A stretch of 44,245 bases of DNA from Marisediminicola senii (GTDB taxonomy: Bacteria > Actinomycetota > Actinomycetes > Actinomycetales > Microbacteriaceae). The position numbers were made by a program, and so were the translations under genes. Where the stretch lies: the NCBI RefSeq assembly GCF_011057645.1, contig NZ_JAALGE010000020.1:1-44245 (forward strand), in the 5' to 3' direction. The notes under the pieces are model-generated. The model did not search any database. It had not been told where the DNA came from and saw nothing but the letters and a program-made list of their open reading frames with translations. Positions 26,967 to 35,035 of this stretch are shown here, one piece after another. Position 1 is the stretch's first letter; each line of letters opens with the position of its first letter.

Positions 26967-27008
26967 TCAGGAGCCGGCGCGGCGGAGAAGGAGCTGTCCC
27001 GGAAGCAT
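26967..27008 (-). CDS. Candidate leucine-rich leader peptide upstream of leuC
   Basis: A 13-codon frame (ATG 27006-27008 to TGA 26967-26969) encodes [13 protein letters not shown], with three consecutive Leu codons and a fourth near the start. It ends 85 bases before leuC. TACCCT (27015-27020) lies six bases before its ATG, the spacing of a leaderless transcript. Leu-rich leader peptides commonly control leu genes in actinobacteria by ribosome-mediated attenuation or stalling. The following 85 bases contain only weak candidate stems (GGAG/CTCC outer arms), so the exact mechanism is not visible. Confidence 0.55.
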   Translation of the reverse strand: MLPGQLLLRRAGS

Positions 27009-27111
27009 CTGACGAGGGTATCACCGGTTCGGAGCCCCCGGCGGGGTGCGACGGGTCGCGCCGAACAGCTTCGGACAGCGGCGGGGGGCGGCGGGCAGCT
27101 GCTCTGGGCGG

Positions 27112-28137
27112 TCAGGAGTCGCGGTCGGCCGCGACCGCGCGCTCGTCGCGGCCGGACTTAATGAGGCTGGCGATGGTCGCGATGGCTACCGCACCAACGA
27201 TGACGCCCAGTGATGCGACGGTGCCGATCTCCGGCACCCACTCGATGGGCTCTCCCCCGTTGATGAAGCCGAGCTGGTTGTCGCGCATGGCCTGCAGCAC
27301 GAGCTTGATTCCGATGAACGCGAGGATGGCCGCGATGCCGTAGTGCAGGTACACCAGGCGGTCGAGCAGTCCGCCGAGCAGGAAGTAGAGCTGGCGGAGT
27401 CCCATGAGGGCGAAGATGTTGGCGGTGAACACGATGAACGCGCTCGTGGTGATGCCGAAGATCGCGGGGATCGAGTCGAGGGCGAACAGCAGGTCGGTCG
27501 ACCCGATGGCGAGGAACACGATGAGCATCGGGGTGAAGACCCGGCGACCGTCGACGGTGGTGCGGATCTTCGACCCGTGAAACTCCGTGGTGGTCGGAAC
27601 CCGCTTCATAATGAACCGCACCACGACGTTGTTGCGGCTCTCCTCGGTGTTCTGCTCGTCGAGGGACTCCTCGGAGGTGAACGCCTGGCGGAACGCGGTG
27701 ACGAGCAGGAAGGCGCCGAACAGGTAGAACACCCAGCTGAAGTTCTCGATCAGCTGTGCGCCCAGCAGGATGAAGATGCCCCGCAGCACGAGCGCGATGA
27801 CGATGCCGATCATCAGCACCTCCTGCTGCAGCTTGGCCGGCACCGAGAACCTCGACATGATGACGAGGAACACGAAGAGGTTGTCGACGCTCAGGGCATA
27901 TTCGGTGAGCCATCCCGCGACGAACTGGCCTGCGTGCTCCGGCCCGCCCACGAAGTACATGAGCACCGCGAAGACGAGCGCGAGCCCGACGTAGAAGGCG
28001 ACCCACAGGCCCAGCTCGCGAATGTGCGGAACGTGCGGGCGGCGGATGACGAGCAGCAGGTCTACCGCGAGGATGGCGACCAGCACGGCGATCGAGACGA
28101 CCTCGAACGCGAGGGGTAGTTCGGTGGGTAGCTCCAC
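27112..28137 (-). CDS. TerC family integral membrane protein
   Basis: A 341-residue protein with about nine membrane segments and the two TerC signature regions, [12 protein letters not shown] (residues ~80) and [17 protein letters not shown] (~210), whose acidic residues are thought to bind metal. TerC/Alx relatives export Mn2+ or help load exported metalloproteins. A charged cytosolic loop lies at about residues 155-195. The GTG start has GAGAGG at SD distance. The gene has a ~80-base leader with a strong hairpin and a palindromic promoter region, suggesting regulation, possibly by a metal. Confidence 0.92.
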   Translation of the reverse strand: MELPTELPLAFEVVSIAVLVAILAVDLLLVIRRPHVPHIRELGLWVAFYVGLALVFAVLMYFVGGPEHAGQFVAGWLTEYALSVDNLFVFLVIMSRFSVPAKLQQEVLMIGIVIALVLRGIFILLGAQLIENFSWVFYLFGAFLLVTAFRQAFTSEESLDEQNTEESRNNVVVRFIMKRVPTTTEFHGSKIRTTVDGRRVFTPMLIVFLAIGSTDLLFALDSIPAIFGITTSAFIVFTANIFALMGLRQLYFLLGGLLDRLVYLHYGIAAILAFIGIKLVLQAMRDNQLGFINGGEPIEWVPEIGTVASLGVIVGAVAIATIASLIKSGRDERAVAADRDS

Positions 28138-28162
28138 GGGAGCCTCTCGGATGGCGACGGAT

Positions 28163-28197
28163 CGCGGGCACCCGGCGAATCGTGCCGGGTGCCCGCG
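28163..28197 (-). promoter_or_regulatory. Strong stem-loop in the terC 5' leader
   Basis: A perfect 14-bp GC-rich stem (28163-28176 with 28184-28197) closes a 7-base loop, 25 bases upstream of the terC GTG. No T-tract follows it in the reading direction. It may be an attenuator-type structure or an mRNA stabiliser. It does not show the conserved bases I would expect of a yybP-ykoY manganese riboswitch. Confidence 0.6.
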
Positions 28198-28220
28198 TTC
28201 GGAGCCTCGATGCTCTCGGA

Positions 28221-28251
28221 GCCTAGATAATAGGCGCTCTCAGGAGAGTTG
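28221..28251 (-). promoter_or_regulatory. Candidate terC promoter with two inverted repeats
   Basis: On the minus strand TATTAT (28227-28232) is a good -10, placing transcription start about 80 bases before terC. It is embedded in an inverted repeat GCCTA-N5-TAGGC (28221-28235). A second inverted repeat, CTCTC-N2-GAGAG, lies just upstream in the spacer. The position suggests repressor binding, but the regulator is unknown. Confidence 0.45.
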
Positions 28252-28267
28252 TGTCAGGGCTGGCGCG

Positions 28268-28290
28268 CGCCCGCTCGATTCGCGCGGGCG
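28268..28290 (-). terminator. Candidate terminator after the small acidic protein gene
   Basis: A 7-bp all-GC stem (28268-28274 with 28284-28290) closes a 9-base loop, 10 bases after the stop codon at 28301. There is no T-tract. It separates this gene from the terC promoter. Confidence 0.4.
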
Positions 28291-28300
28291 GCGATGGCCG

Positions 28301-28549
28301 TCAGTTCGCGTCGGCGGCGGCGTCCGGGTCTTCTTCGGGGTTGAAGTTCGACTGCTCGTCGCCCACTCCCGCGGCGATGCCGTCGGAGGTTGCGGGGATC
28401 GTGCCGTCGCCGCCCAGGCCGCCGGCCTTCTCGGTGCCCTCGCTGTCGGTCGCGGGCGCGGTGGTCTCGGTGATCTGAGTGGTCTCAGTGGTGCCGTCTG
28501 CGCTGGTCGCATTCTCGGTGGCGCTGTCTGCACCCGTGGTGTCGCTCAT
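28301..28549 (-). CDS. Small acidic, probably disordered protein (82 aa)
   Basis: A strong SD (GGAGGG) lies eight bases before the ATG at 28547-28549. The product is rich in Thr, Ala, Glu, Asp and Gly, has no Cys, Trp or membrane segment, and is strongly acidic. It is therefore likely unstructured. The C-terminal FNPEEDPDAA stretch looks the most ordered. I recognise no family. The gene stands alone between the tRNA-Glu terminator and the terC promoter. Confidence 0.65.
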   Translation of the reverse strand: MSDTTGADSATENATSADGTTETTQITETTAPATDSEGTEKAGGLGGDGTIPATSDGIAAGVGDEQSNFNPEEDPDAAADAN

Positions 28550-28663
28550 GGTGAATCCCTCCGTTGCGATGACCCATGATCGGGGCCACCGTCTATCGTG
28601 CCACGCCCGACTGACTGCCGCCCGGTCGGCGCCGACCAGTCGGCAAGGCACCGCTCGATGGCA

Positions 28664-28704
28664 GAAAAAAGGCCCGGCCCGCTCCTGAATGGAGCGAACC
28701 GGGC
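28664..28704 (-). terminator. Rho-independent terminator of tRNA-Glu
   Basis: In the reading direction the arms GCCCGGTTCGCTCC and GGAGCGGGCCGGGC pair around the loop ATTCA and are followed by CTTTTTT. It begins six bases after the tRNA 3' end. This is the only textbook hairpin-plus-T-tract terminator I find in the window. Confidence 0.9.
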
Positions 28705-28709
28705 AATCG

Positions 28710-28782
28710 TGACCCCAACGGGATTCGAACCCGTGTTACCGCCGTGAGAGGGCAGCGTACTAGGCCGCTATACGATGGGGCC
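28710..28782 (-). tRNA. tRNA-Glu (anticodon CTC)
   Basis: The 73-base minus-strand sequence begins GGCCCCATCGTATAGCGG and ends with the T-loop GGTTCGAATCC and acceptor 3' strand TGGGGTCA. It folds as a cloverleaf with a 7-base anticodon loop CTCTCAC, so it reads GAG codons. CCA is not encoded. No second copy of its 3' end is visible nearby, so nothing points to use as an integration site. Confidence 0.95.
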
Positions 28783-28891
28783 GCAAGTGGACAACTCCCC
28801 GAGTATGCCACACGCCAGACGGGTGTACAAAACTGGCGGGGCCAGCGGCGCCGAAACGGGGCGCCTGCGCCGCTGGCATAGGCTTTCGACC

Positions 28892-29545
28892 ATGAAGGTG
28901 ACGAAACGCGAACACTCCTGCCTCGTGATCCAGCAGGCATCCGATGTGCTGATCATCGACCCCGGATCGTTCACCACCCCGCTCGGTGACGCGCGCGGCG
29001 TCGTAGCCATCGTGATCACTCACGAACACCCCGATCACTGGACTCCCGAGCAACTGCGCCGCATCCTCGACATGAACCCCGACGCGCGCATCATCGGCCC
29101 CGCCGGCGTCGTCGCCGCGGCCGAGGCCGCCGCTGCAGGAGAGTTCGGCATCACCACGGTCGCACCGGGAGACACCCTCGAGGTCGGTGCATTCACGCTG
29201 CGCTTCTTCGGCGGAACGCACGCCGAGATCCACCGCTCGATCCCCCTCATCGACAACGTCGGCGTGATGGTGAACGACGAGCTCTACTACGCGGGCGACT
29301 CGTTCTTCATCCCCGAGGGAGTGAGCGTGCCGACGCTGGCCGTGCCGGCCGGTGCCCCATGGCTCAAGATCAGCGAGGTCATCGACTACGTCGACGCCGT
29401 GAAGCCGAAGCGCAGCTTTCCGATGCACGAGATGGTGCTGTCGGTCGCCGGAAAGACCATGGCGAACCAACGCATCCAGGCTGCGACCGAGCAGAACGGC
29501 GGAGAGTTCTACCCGATCGAGCCCGGACAGTCCCTGGACCTGTAG
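28892..29545 (+). CDS. MBL-fold metal-dependent hydrolase
   Basis: A 217-residue metallo-beta-lactamase-fold protein of the UPF0173-like type. The metal motif THEHPDHW (HxHxDH) is near residue 48, the GGTHAEIHR His near 110, an Asp ligand in YYAGDSFF near 136, and the final His in FPMHEM near 175. No signal peptide. The ATG is preceded seven bases away by TAGGCT, a possible -10 of a leaderless transcript. The physiological substrate is unknown. Just after the stop, the bases around its last codons are imperfectly repeated twice (29530-29585). Confidence 0.88.
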   Translation: MKVTKREHSCLVIQQASDVLIIDPGSFTTPLGDARGVVAIVITHEHPDHWTPEQLRRILDMNPDARIIGPAGVVAAAEAAAAGEFGITTVAPGDTLEVGAFTLRFFGGTHAEIHRSIPLIDNVGVMVNDELYYAGDSFFIPEGVSVPTLAVPAGAPWLKISEVIDYVDAVKPKRSFPMHEMVLSVAGKTMANQRIQAATEQNGGEFYPIEPGQSLDL

Positions 29546-29583
29546 ACAGTCCCTCGACCGGCAGCCAACCCCTGGACCTGTAG

Positions 29584-29910
29584 CTAGGCGATCCAGGACA
29601 GCTCGCCGGCCATCCTGTCCTCGGTCATCGCGGCAGACGTTCGCGTCAGGTACGCGAGGGCGTCACGCATCGTCGCGAACGTCGACCACTGGAACCCACC
29701 GCCGAGCTGCATGACCTCGAACTCACCGGAACGCTCCTCGACGAACCCCAGCAGGCGATGCGGATCGTCCTCGTGTCGACGTGCATCGCATACCCGCCAG
29801 CCGTGCGCAGCGACCTGCACGAGTACCAGGTCGAGTTCGGTGACCGTCGAAAACGGTAAGGTCTCGACCTGCGCGGTCTCGGTGCTGATGGTGCTGATGG
29901 TGCTCGACAT
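29584..29910 (-). CDS. Small protein of unknown function (108 aa)
   Basis: No family recognised. ATG at 29908-29910 has AAGGGGG at SD distance. The product starts with a Ser/Thr-rich stretch (SSTISTISTET). A compact domain follows with conserved-looking residues: GWRVCDA, a D-D-P-x-x-L-L-G-F-V-E segment and 'FEVMQLGGGFQWSTF' near the middle. It may be a small regulatory or adaptor domain. A good sigma70-type promoter lies at 29987-30016. It is convergent with the MBL gene (38-base gap). Confidence 0.75.
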   Translation of the reverse strand: MSSTISTISTETAQVETLPFSTVTELDLVLVQVAAHGWRVCDARRHEDDPHRLLGFVEERSGEFEVMQLGGGFQWSTFATMRDALAYLTRTSAAMTEDRMAGELSWIA

Positions 29911-29986
29911 GACAACCCCCTTCGTCCAAATGGAACGTGCCTTCTGTGGCGTTGGCCCATTGCCGGGGGTCTGGAGCAACACAGCG

Positions 29987-30016
29987 AATGTACGTCTGGC
30001 GCGCAATCGCCGTCAA
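29987..30016 (-). promoter_or_regulatory. Sigma70-type promoter of the 108-aa protein gene
   Basis: TTGACG (30011-30016) and TACATT (29987-29992) on the minus strand are 18 bases apart, about 77 bases before the ATG at 29910. It is the best -35/-10 pair on this side of the window. Confidence 0.55.
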
Positions 30017-30109
30017 TAGTGGGGTACAGAACGGGTACCCCCCTTTCTGGAGCACCCGCGGTGTGTGACAATGCCGCCGCCACCCTGGGGGCTCGCGGGT
30101 GGGCTACCC

Positions 30110-30199
30110 GAGCGGGTGGGCGCGGTAGTGCGCGGCCGGGCACGGCCCCCGGCCTGGGGCTGCCGGCTATCGGAGCGGGTGGGCGCGGTAGTGCGCGGC
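30110..30199 (-). repeat. Direct duplication of the 3' end of oleD
   Basis: A 27-bp sequence at 30173-30199, encoding the last residues of OleD, recurs exactly at 30110-30136, downstream of the gene. The copy even keeps a stop codon in the equivalent position. The two lie 63 bases apart. The intervening DNA is GC-rich with no gene. Confidence 0.85.
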
Positions 30200-31168
30200 G
30201 AGCCGCCGGAACCCCTCGTCGAGGCTCACCGCCGGCCGCCAGAGCAGGTCATCGCGCACGGCCCGCTGGTCGAACCAGTGCGCCGTCGACAGCTGTTCGG
30301 CGAGGAACCGCGTCATCGGCGGCTCGTCGGCGCCCGGGCGCACCCGCCAGGCGGCCTCGATGGCCGACCCCGCTGCCCTGGCCACCGCCGCGGGCACCCG
30401 CCAGGCGGGTGCGGGCACTCCCGCCGCCGCGCAGATCCCGCCCAACAGCTCGGCGACCGGACGGGGTTCACCGTTCGTGATCACGTACGCGCGCCCGCGT
30501 ACCTCGTTCGCGCGCTCGAGGGCGGCGGCGATGGCGGATGCGGCGTTGTCGATGTAGGTCGTATCGATGAGGGCGGCACCGTGCCCGAGAAGCGGAAGCC
30601 GGCCAGCACGCGCCCGCTCGACGATGCGCCCGACGAGCTGCGTGTCACCGGGGCCCCAGACGAGGTGCGGACGCACCGCGACGACGCTGAATCCCGGCGC
30701 ATCGGCGGCGAGGGCGAGCATCTCCGCCCCGGCCTTCGTCCTCGCGTAGTCTCCCCGCGCCCTGAACGGGTCGGCAGGCAGCGCGCCGTCCCCGACGATC
30801 GACCTGCCGGAGTGGGCGACGGATGGCGACGAGACCTGCACGAACCGTGATGCCCCGGCGGACTGGGCGGCCGCGAGCATCGTCCGCGTGCCGTCGACGT
30901 TGACCCTCTCGAATTCCTCGCTCGCGCCAGCGAGGGAGACCTTCGCGGCGAGATGCACGACGGCGTCCATCCCGTCCATCGCCCTGGCGACGTCGCCGGG
31001 TTCCGTCAGCGACCCGAGCGAATCCTCGATCCCCGCAGCTGCGTGGCGGCCGTCGGCGAGGCCGGACGGCCGACGTTGGAACGTGCGCACCTCGTGGCCC
31101 GCCGCCTGCACCTCCCGCGCGACGTGGCGGCCGAGCAGCCCGCTGGCGCCCGTGACGAGCACCCTCAC
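30167..31168 (-). CDS. oleD: OleD: NADPH-dependent 2-alkyl-3-ketoalkanoic acid reductase
   Basis: OleD reduces the beta-keto acid made by OleA to the beta-hydroxy acid in head-to-head olefin synthesis. The 333-residue short-chain dehydrogenase (3-beta-HSD-like) has TGASGLLGRHVA at the N-terminus, the V-H-L-A-A-K-V element and the YARTKAGAE catalytic Tyr/Lys (residues ~140). The SSPSVAHSG stretch is the expected serine region. Its GTG start overlaps the oleBC stop by four bases (GTGA). The family name rests on gene order and similarity, not on unique residues. Confidence 0.9.
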   Translation of the reverse strand: MRVLVTGASGLLGRHVAREVQAAGHEVRTFQRRPSGLADGRHAAAGIEDSLGSLTEPGDVARAMDGMDAVVHLAAKVSLAGASEEFERVNVDGTRTMLAAAQSAGASRFVQVSSPSVAHSGRSIVGDGALPADPFRARGDYARTKAGAEMLALAADAPGFSVVAVRPHLVWGPGDTQLVGRIVERARAGRLPLLGHGAALIDTTYIDNAASAIAAALERANEVRGRAYVITNGEPRPVAELLGGICAAAGVPAPAWRVPAAVARAAGSAIEAAWRVRPGADEPPMTRFLAEQLSTAHWFDQRAVRDDLLWRPAVSLDEGFRRLAAHYRAHPLR

Positions 31169-33960
31169 GGCGCGACCATCCGCTCACCAGACAGCACGCC
31201 GCCCGCCCACGCCGACAGGCGAGAGCGGTCGATCTTCGAGTTGTGGCGCACGTCGGTGGGCAGGCGGGGCACGACGAGCACGGCCGCGATGGGGAGGGCA
31301 ATGGATGCCCGCACGGCGGCGGCCAGCGACGGTGCGGCGAGCCCCGGCCGACGCGTTCCCGCCGTCGTCTCCACGATGGCCACGACCTGCTGCACGCCGC
31401 GCGGGCCGACACCGACCACCGCGGCGCGGCCGACCCCCGCGACGCGCTCGATGCGCTGCTCGGGGGCGACGGGGGTGACCACGCCATCGGCGGTGGTGAT
31501 CACGTGGGGCAGGCGCCCCTCCACCCACAGGCGGCCGGAGTCGTCGAGGTGGCCGACGTCTCCCGTGCGGTGCCAGCGCTCCGTGGCATCCGTTCCCCGC
31601 CTCGAGGCGCGGTCGGTGATCCAGAGTCGGTCATAGTGGTCTTCGACGTGCGGGGCGGAGACCACGATCTCGCCGGTGACCCCGGCCACGTCGACGGGAG
31701 TCGCGGTTGAGCGCCCGTCGTCGTCGAGCGGGCTGATACGGATGCGGGTGGTCGCGGTGGGGCGACCGACGCAGACGCCGCCGGCAGCGGCTCCCTCGCC
31801 GACCGACCTGAGCGACCTGAGCGACCCGAGCGCGTCGCGGATCCCGTCGAGCGAGATGTCGGCCATCAGCAGGCCCTCGGTCATGCCGTACGGCGTGTGT
31901 GCGCTCGCGTTGGGCATCAGCTCGGCCGCCGACGTGAGCAGCGACTCCGAGACGGGCGCGCCTGCCGAGAGGAACGTCTGCACTCCCGCAAGTCCACGCC
32001 GGTCGTCCGCGGTGAGCTCGCCGGCGGTCGCGACCACGTTGGCGATCGCGGCGGGTGACAGGAACACCACCGTGGCATCGACCGCGGCGACGGCGGCGGC
32101 GACGGATGCCGCGGTCAGCGTCTTCGGCGAGGTGACATTCATGTCCGGGGTCGCCGACCGCGCACCGAGCGCAGGCCCGAGGAGCGCGAACGGCGCGAAC
32201 CCGGCGACGAGCCCTGTACCGACGCCGACGCCGTACTGGTCCGACAGCGCAGCCGTGACCGCGGCGAGCTGCCCGTGCGTGTAGACGACGCCCTTGGCCG
32301 GCCCGGTCGATCCAGAGGTGAACAGCACCGCGGCGGTGTCGGTCGCGGCGGGCTCCTCTGGCAGCTCCTCGCCCGCACCGTCGACGCCGCGCCCGAGCGC
32401 GATCACGTCGGCCAGCGCGCAGTGCACGCCGAGCAGGCGACGGGTCACCTCGGGCAGGCGCGTTGTCGAGATGCGCTTGCCCGGCCAGCCGAGTGCGCGC
32501 GCTGCGGAGAGCCCGGGCAGCGCGCCGATCAGGTGGTCGGGCCGGGCACCGCGCACCGCGCGGGTCAGCCCGCGCAGGCCGAGGCCCGCGTCGGCGACGA
32601 CCACGATCGCGCCGATGCGCACGCAGGCGTAGAGCACGGCGGTGAGGTCGGCCCCCGGCGGCACGAGCAGCGACACCCGGTCGCCCTTCTGCACGCCGAG
32701 CAGGGTCAGGCCCGCGGCGAGTTCGCGCACCCGGCGCGAGAGCAGTTTCCAGCTGACGAGCCGCGGCGCATCGCCGGTCGGCGGAACCATCTCGACCAGC
32801 GCCAGGTCGTCGCTGTCGCGCAGCGCGTCGAGGTGGCGCCACAGCGGCCGGTAGTCGGGTGCGGAGGCCGCGGCTGCGCGTCCGTCGGGTGCCGGTGCGG
32901 GGGTGGATGCGTCGTCCGCGGGCGAGCCGTCCGTCGCGGGCTCCGCGGCGCGCAGGTCCGCGAGCCAGCTCAGCACGGGGTGCACGTAGTCCGCGTCCTC
33001 GGCCACGAGGTGGCCGGCGCCCTCGAACCGGTGCACGTCGGCATGCGGCATCCGTTCGGCCAGGTCGTCGAGGTAGCGGTCGCTGAAGATGGGGTCGCGC
33101 GGGCCCCACAGCATGAGGGCGGGCACGCCGATCGAGCGGATGCCCTCGGCGATGCGGTCGAGCTCGGCGATGCTCTCGTGCGCGACGCCACTCTTATCGA
33201 CACCGACCGGAATGTCGGCGACGAACCCGCCGATGCCTCCCCGGCGGTCGGCCGTGCGGTACGGCGCGCGGTAGCCGTCGGCGACGACGCGCGGCAGGCG
33301 CGGGTGCGCGATGGCAAGCGTGGTCTCGAGGAATGCGGGGGTGGTGACGGTTGCCGCGCCCAGCACGGACTTCTGCAGGGCGAGCCGCAGCGGCGCGGGA
33401 ATCGGGTACTGCTCCGGCTGGTGGATGGCCGTGTTGAGCAGCATCACTCCCGCGAGCAGGTCGGGGTGGTCGACCGCCCACCCGAGGGAGACGACGCCGC
33501 CCCAGTCGTGCCCCAGGGTGACGACCGGTCCGTCGAGCGCGAGGGCGTCGGTGAGGTCGCCGAGATCCCGCACGCGCTGCGCGAGCGTGCGCCGCTGCGC
33601 CGTGCGCTCCGAGAAGCCCATGTCGAGCTGGTCGACGGCGATGACACGCCACGCGCCGGCGGAACCGGGCGCCGCGGCATCCATCGCAGCATCGGTGCCA
33701 GCATTCATCGCGGCGTCGGTCGCGCCCGAGACGAGCTTGCGCCACAGGTACGACCAGGTCGGGTTGCCGTGCACGCACAGGATGGTGCCGACCGGCTCGA
33801 TGCCACGGTCGGCGAGCTGCTGCCCGTTGTCGAGCACGTGCCAGCCGCGTCCCGCCGCCTCGACGACGCGCGAGAAGGCCGGGTCGAGTCCGTCGAGGCC
33901 GAGTGGCGGCATCGTTGCCCGCGCGGGCGCCGAAGCCGCCCGTGGCAGGCGGTAGCTCAC
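31165..33960 (-). CDS. oleBC: OleBC fusion: beta-lactone decarboxylase and beta-lactone synthetase
   Basis: A 931-residue fusion. Residues 1-~345 form an alpha/beta hydrolase like haloalkane dehalogenases (HGNPTWSYLW near 64, nucleophile Asp in GHDWGG near 151, His in GAGHLVAEDADYVHP near 325), matching OleB. A Pro/Ala/Asp-rich linker follows. Residues ~380-931 are an adenylate-forming OleC (TSGSTGPAKGVVYTHG near 545, TPYGMTEG near 670). OleC makes a beta-lactone from the hydroxy acid and OleB removes CO2 to give the cis-olefin. The GTG at 33958-33960 overlaps the oleA stop. A small repeat-like insertion (TDAAMNAG/TDAAMDAA) lies in the OleB part. Confidence 0.92.
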   Translation of the reverse strand: MSYRLPRAASAPARATMPPLGLDGLDPAFSRVVEAAGRGWHVLDNGQQLADRGIEPVGTILCVHGNPTWSYLWRKLVSGATDAAMNAGTDAAMDAAAPGSAGAWRVIAVDQLDMGFSERTAQRRTLAQRVRDLGDLTDALALDGPVVTLGHDWGGVVSLGWAVDHPDLLAGVMLLNTAIHQPEQYPIPAPLRLALQKSVLGAATVTTPAFLETTLAIAHPRLPRVVADGYRAPYRTADRRGGIGGFVADIPVGVDKSGVAHESIAELDRIAEGIRSIGVPALMLWGPRDPIFSDRYLDDLAERMPHADVHRFEGAGHLVAEDADYVHPVLSWLADLRAAEPATDGSPADDASTPAPAPDGRAAAASAPDYRPLWRHLDALRDSDDLALVEMVPPTGDAPRLVSWKLLSRRVRELAAGLTLLGVQKGDRVSLLVPPGADLTAVLYACVRIGAIVVVADAGLGLRGLTRAVRGARPDHLIGALPGLSAARALGWPGKRISTTRLPEVTRRLLGVHCALADVIALGRGVDGAGEELPEEPAATDTAAVLFTSGSTGPAKGVVYTHGQLAAVTAALSDQYGVGVGTGLVAGFAPFALLGPALGARSATPDMNVTSPKTLTAASVAAAVAAVDATVVFLSPAAIANVVATAGELTADDRRGLAGVQTFLSAGAPVSESLLTSAAELMPNASAHTPYGMTEGLLMADISLDGIRDALGSLRSLRSVGEGAAAGGVCVGRPTATTRIRISPLDDDGRSTATPVDVAGVTGEIVVSAPHVEDHYDRLWITDRASRRGTDATERWHRTGDVGHLDDSGRLWVEGRLPHVITTADGVVTPVAPEQRIERVAGVGRAAVVGVGPRGVQQVVAIVETTAGTRRPGLAAPSLAAAVRASIALPIAAVLVVPRLPTDVRHNSKIDRSRLSAWAGGVLSGERMVAP

Positions 33961-34979
33961 CAGGCGATCTCCAGCATGGCGGTGTTCAGGCCGGATCCGA
34001 CGCCCATCAGCAGCACGCGGTCGCCGGCCGAGAGCTGCGGCGATTCCTGCGCAAGGGTGATGGGGATGGATGCCGGGCCGACGTTTCCGTACTGGGGATA
34101 GGTGAGCGGGATCTTCGCGCGGTCCATGCCGGTCGCCTTGACGATCGAGTCGGTGTGCACGTCGGAGACCTGGTGGATGATGTAGCGGTCCATGCTCGAC
34201 CAGTTCCAGTCGCGCTGCGCCTCTTTCCAGGCCGAGAACACGAGGTCGAGGCCACCCTTGAGCAGCGCCTTGGCGTTGGTGAACATGCCGTCGACGCTGC
34301 CGACGCACAGTTCGTTGAACTCGGTGGCCGCACGGGTGACGCCGCCCAGCAGGCGGTGCCCGTCCGGGTGCTCGTCGGCGCGGCCGAGCACGGCGGCGGC
34401 GGCTCCCGAGCCAAGGGTCAGGCTGGCGAATTCGCTCATGAAGTCGGAGCGGGCCAGGTCGGAACCGGCGAGGCGCTCGATGGTGTTGTGCTGGATCTCG
34501 TCGGCGTCTTCGCCGTCGATGACCACGGCGTACTTGATCTGGCCGGAGTCGATGAGGGTCGCGGCGAGGCTCATGCCGTTGACGAACCCGAGGCACGCGT
34601 TGGCGATGTCGAAGTTGATGGCCGACGACGGCAGGCCGAGTCCGTGGTGGATGCGCACGGCGACGGAGGGCTCGAGGTGCTTGCGGGTGACCGAGGTGTT
34701 GATGAGCAGGCCGACCTCGCTGGGGTCGATACCCGCCTCGCGCATGGCCTGCTTGCCGGCGACGATCGCGGCGTCGTCGAAATTCTGACCGTCTTCCCAG
34801 TTGCGGCGCTCGTGCACTCCGGCGACTCGCTGGAGCAGCCCGGTGGGCAGGCGGAGGCGCTTGAGAACGGGGTGCAGGCGGCGATCGATCTCCTCGGAGG
34901 TCGTGATGCGCGTCGGCATCTTGCTCGCTACCGATAGCAGTGCGACATTGCGATGCATTGTCGTGGCGTTTCCGTCCAA
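33957..34979 (-). CDS. oleA: OleA: acyl-CoA condensing thiolase (3-oxoacyl-ACP synthase III-like)
   Basis: OleA condenses two fatty acyl-CoAs head to head to a beta-keto acid. The 340-residue product has the catalytic Cys in FDIANACLGFVNG (Cys129), a Glu in the KHLEPS element (Glu103) equivalent to the special OleA glutamate, a His in HQVSDVH, and an Asn in YGNVGPASIP. TTG at 34977-34979 is chosen because AGGGAGA lies at SD distance and the resulting GNAT-like N-terminus matches actinobacterial OleA. An ATG 21 bases downstream has no SD. Confidence 0.92.
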   Translation of the reverse strand: MDGNATTMHRNVALLSVASKMPTRITTSEEIDRRLHPVLKRLRLPTGLLQRVAGVHERRNWEDGQNFDDAAIVAGKQAMREAGIDPSEVGLLINTSVTRKHLEPSVAVRIHHGLGLPSSAINFDIANACLGFVNGMSLAATLIDSGQIKYAVVIDGEDADEIQHNTIERLAGSDLARSDFMSEFASLTLGSGAAAAVLGRADEHPDGHRLLGGVTRAATEFNELCVGSVDGMFTNAKALLKGGLDLVFSAWKEAQRDWNWSSMDRYIIHQVSDVHTDSIVKATGMDRAKIPLTYPQYGNVGPASIPITLAQESPQLSAGDRVLLMGVGSGLNTAMLEIAW

Positions 34980-35035
34980 CGGTTCTCCCTGTCGAAAAAT
35001 CTCAAATCCAGTGGCGCCCGTCGGACTTCCGCCTC

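Noticed and set aside
28163-28197. yybP-ykoY manganese riboswitch before terC
   Set aside because: The simple perfect hairpin lacks the conserved internal loops of that riboswitch, so only a structured leader is claimed.
28710-28782. tRNA-Glu as integration site of a mobile element
   Set aside because: No integrase gene and no direct repeat of the tRNA 3' end is visible nearby; the recombinase is 13 kb away and is not of the tRNA-targeting type.
29530-29585. Imperfect triplicated sequence after the MBL gene at 28892
   Set aside because: The copies are short and degenerate, without a stem or promoter, so no function can be supported.
31631-33109. Second long frame on the minus strand within oleBC
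   Set aside because: It is out of frame with clear OleB and OleC motifs and has an Arg/Ala-rich shadow composition.
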